Positions 62,115 through 64,000 of a stretch of 64,000 bases of DNA are shown here, one piece after another. The position numbers and the translations under genes were made by a program. Under the pieces are notes generated by a model. That model did not search any database. It was not told where the DNA came from and saw only the letters and a program-made list of their open reading frames with translations. Source of the stretch: Allomuricauda sp. NBRC 101325 (GTDB lineage: Bacteria; Bacteroidota; Bacteroidia; Flavobacteriales; Flavobacteriaceae); NCBI RefSeq assembly GCF_030268205.1, contig NZ_BSQF01000004.1, positions 124,001 through 188,000 on the forward strand, read 5' to 3'. Each line of letters starts with the position of its first letter. The first letter of the stretch is position 1.

Positions 62115-63317
62115 TTGGATTTCAACAAACTATATAATAAAAGTATCCGATGTATTGGGTCGGTCGCTTTGGCCAGTACCTTGACCATGTGCAAAACCGA
62201 AAAAAAGGAAGCCGAGGCAGCATTGGTTTCGGCCAATCAGTATTGTTATGTGCCCTCAGATTCACTCATCGGCAAACAATTTTTGGATGTGAGTGCCTTG
62301 GCAGGAATCGGCAGCATTACAACCGACAAAAACAGGATGAACGATACTTCGGGCATGGTGCTTATTAAAGGAGGCACTTTTGACATGGGAGGGGATGTTC
62401 CCTTGAATTCTGGAGGAATGCCTGCGACGGCATTGCCTCAACCCGATGAATTTCCAAAACATAGTGTTCAGGTTTCCGATTTTTATATGGACGAACATGA
62501 AGTTACCGTACGCCAGTTTTTGGAATTTGTGGAAGCCACTGGATACAAAACCATAGCGGAATACGATGTGGACTGGGAAGAATTGAAAAAGCAAGTACCT
62601 CCGGGTACACCAAAACCCGATGAAGAAATGCTGAAGGCGGGAGCGCTGGTTTTTGAATATGTGCCCAAAGGAACCCCGAAGGACAATTTAGCGAATTGGT
62701 GGTCTTTTCAAACTGGAGTGAATTGGAAAAATCCAGATGGCAGCAATCCTGAATTGGAATCTATTTTGGACCTACCCGTAACCCAAGTGTCTTGGTACGA
62801 TGCCATGGCCTACGCCAAATGGGCCAATAAACGATTACCTACAGAAGCGGAATATGAATATGCCATGCGAGCTGGAGCAAACAACACCATGTACCCTTGG
62901 GGCAATGAAGTGGTAAATGATACCGACCAGCGAGGGAACTTTTTACAGGGTGATTTTCCCTATGATAATACGGTCGAAGATGGTTTTGAATCCGTTGCCC
63001 CTGTAAAGTCATTTCCGCCAAATGCGTATGGTTTGTACGATATTTCAGGGAACGTTTGGGAATGGACATTGGATTGGTATGGAGCAGACTATTACGATGT
63101 GCTCAAAAGCCAAGGGGGAACAGCAGTAAACCCTCAAGGACCGGATGAAACCAGAGAGGTGTATAATCAACAAGCCACAAACAAAGTGGTACGTGGAGGT
63201 TCCTTTTTGTGTAACGATGATTGGTGTTCAGGGTTTAGAAACTCCAGAAGAATGCGACTGAGCCCAGATTCTGGAATGCAACACGTTGGTTTTAGATTGG
63301 TAAGGGAAGTGCTGTAG
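62115..63317 (+). CDS. formylglycine-generating enzyme family protein, lipoprotein form
   Basis: 400 aa from TTG (62115); the next in-frame ATG (62187) is inside the signal. SPII signal (T-L-T-M-C, lipidated Cys). The FGE-sulfatase domain runs from about residue 78 to the end (M-V-L-I-K-G-G-T-F-D-M-G-G..., W-Y-D-A-M-A-Y-A-K-W-A-N-K-R-L-P-T-E-A-E-Y-E). Near the C-terminus V-R-G-G-S-F-L-C-N-D-D-W-C keeps both catalytic cysteines at the spacing of true FGEs, so oxidation of sulfatase cysteine is likely. Being a lipoprotein, it would have to act on exported, unfolded sulfatases. It ends the unit that follows the sulfatases. Confidence 0.9.
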   Translation: MDFNKLYNKSIRCIGSVALASTLTMCKTEKKEAEAALVSANQYCYVPSDSLIGKQFLDVSALAGIGSITTDKNRMNDTSGMVLIKGGTFDMGGDVPLNSGGMPATALPQPDEFPKHSVQVSDFYMDEHEVTVRQFLEFVEATGYKTIAEYDVDWEELKKQVPPGTPKPDEEMLKAGALVFEYVPKGTPKDNLANWWSFQTGVNWKNPDGSNPELESILDLPVTQVSWYDAMAYAKWANKRLPTEAEYEYAMRAGANNTMYPWGNEVVNDTDQRGNFLQGDFPYDNTVEDGFESVAPVKSFPPNAYGLYDISGNVWEWTLDWYGADYYDVLKSQGGTAVNPQGPDETREVYNQQATNKVVRGGSFLCNDDWCSGFRNSRRMRLSPDSGMQHVGFRLVREVL

Positions 63318-63390
63318 GTGCTCATTTAAGTCTGGGTGATTTAAATGATAGATTAGGTTTTTATATAAATAACTTTAAATCCCATGTAAA

Positions 63391-63975
63391 ATGAGTTTTT
63401 TTAACCGTTCGACCAAAGCCATGGTGGTAGGAGGGCTCTTTTTGATCATCCCCTTGCTTTTGATATTTATTCTTCTTGGAAAAGCTTGGGCAATTCTTAA
63501 CCCAATAGTGAGTGGATTAGTAGATTTATTTGGGATACATTCCATTTTTGGGACGGCTACCATTACGGTATTTACGGTGCTGTTTTTTTTATTGATATGT
63601 TACCTCGGTGGCCTGCTTTTGAGAAAGGGTTTTGTAAAGGATTGGGGAGAGCATATGCAGGACCAACTTTTTCTGGTCTTGCCCAGCTTGCAAATGTTCA
63701 GGTATAAGATCATGGGCGATACTTCATCGCACAAAAACGTAAGCAATTGGAAGCCAATTCTCCTAATAGAAGATTCCTTTTATGATGTTGCCTTTATTAC
63801 CAAGGAACATGAAAATGGATTCCTTAGCATTTATATTCCCGATGCACCTAAAATGGATGCAGGGCAAGTTCGATTTATACAAAGTACAGCATGTGAATAT
63901 GTCGAGATTTCAATGAAAGACGCCATGCAAGCATTGAGCTCTTTTGGAAAACAAGCTCCGTCCAAATTAAATTGA
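63391..63975 (+). CDS. DUF502 family membrane protein
   Basis: 194 aa with two membrane helices (about 11-32 and 50-72) and a soluble beta-rich C-terminus (L-P-S-L-Q-M-F-R-Y-K, W-K-P-I-L-L-I, E-N-G-F-L-S-I-Y-I-P-D-A-P). The family is widespread but has no known function. The gap to FGE is 74 bp, so it may be read through from it. The window ends 25 bp after its stop. Confidence 0.85.
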   Translation: MSFFNRSTKAMVVGGLFLIIPLLLIFILLGKAWAILNPIVSGLVDLFGIHSIFGTATITVFTVLFFLLICYLGGLLLRKGFVKDWGEHMQDQLFLVLPSLQMFRYKIMGDTSSHKNVSNWKPILLIEDSFYDVAFITKEHENGFLSIYIPDAPKMDAGQVRFIQSTACEYVEISMKDAMQALSSFGKQAPSKLN

Positions 63976-64000
63976 TTACATCTTATTAAAACCATAAAAC

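Noticed and set aside
1-64000. CRISPR array, complete rRNA or tRNA gene, or intact prophage
   Set aside because: No regularly spaced repeats, no complete RNA genes and no phage structural genes were found on either strand.

Overview
The window looks like a chromosome segment of a marine member of the Flavobacteriaceae (Bacteroidota). The evidence is AT-rich DNA, almost no Shine-Dalgarno sequences, many Bacteroidota-typical families (DUF4421, DUF5916 with a CBM9-like domain, DUF4202, DUF5694, YwqK/MORN_2 proteins), many SPI/SPII export signals, and a sulfated-glycan locus with a fucosidase, two S1 sulfatases and a formylglycine-generating enzyme. I could not assign a genus from the sequence.

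Layout. 0-6 kb (mostly minus strand): a small metal-resistance-like set (SHOCT membrane protein, methionine-rich lipoprotein), a haloperoxidase/PAP2 lipoprotein in an operon with an outer-membrane barrel, and a DUF4202 protein. 6-10 kb: a secreted CsgG-like protein, a frameshifted DUF4421 gene behind a hexanucleotide tandem repeat, the first copy of a duplicated MORN-repeat cassette, and aquaporin Z. 10.9-13.7 kb: a SulP transporter with a beta-carbonic anhydrase, a likely bicarbonate-uptake pair. 13.7-17.3 kb: a gene-poor accessory stretch with an IS6-family transposase relic, an AraC regulator with a degenerate metal-binding N-terminus, and three overlapping small genes. 17.3-19.1 kb: a compact operon of a second ribosomal protein S21, a NYN/LOTUS-type RNase and a second RpoD-like sigma factor. 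19.8-27.5 kb: a co-directional group of eight genes plus an AraC regulator that looks like a small-molecule biosynthesis, modification and export operon. 27.5-30.3 kb: miscellaneous single genes. 30.6-32.3 kb: a three-gene HipB/HipS/HipT-like toxin-antitoxin locus with repeated operators, followed by a probable tRNA-Pro 3' fragment and terminators. 33-48 kb: DUF5916 protein, second MORN cassette, hydrolase, Crp-like regulator with amidohydrolase, DUF1593 protein, Kir-type channel, DinB protein, DMT exporter, second carbonic anhydrase, a second Crp-like regulator, ArsR with a luciferase-like oxidoreductase, and a BASS symporter. 48.2-52.2 kb: a TesA-like esterase divergent from a YbbA/YbbP-type ABC system. 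52.3-54.7 kb: GMC dehydrogenase with its small Tat-type subunit. 54.9-64 kb: the sulfatase/fucosidase/FGE locus and a DUF502 protein.

How parts fit together. The sulfatases carry the C-T-A-G-R formylglycine signature, and the FGE that could mature them lies in the next transcription unit. SulP and carbonic anhydrase probably work together on inorganic carbon. The S21/NYN/sigma operon joins a ribosomal, an RNA-processing and a promoter-recognition component, and is the most unusual arrangement seen here. A short intergenic motif (ATCGTTTATTTGAACTTT and close variants) recurs at six places, always in the same orientation, and is not explained by any gene.
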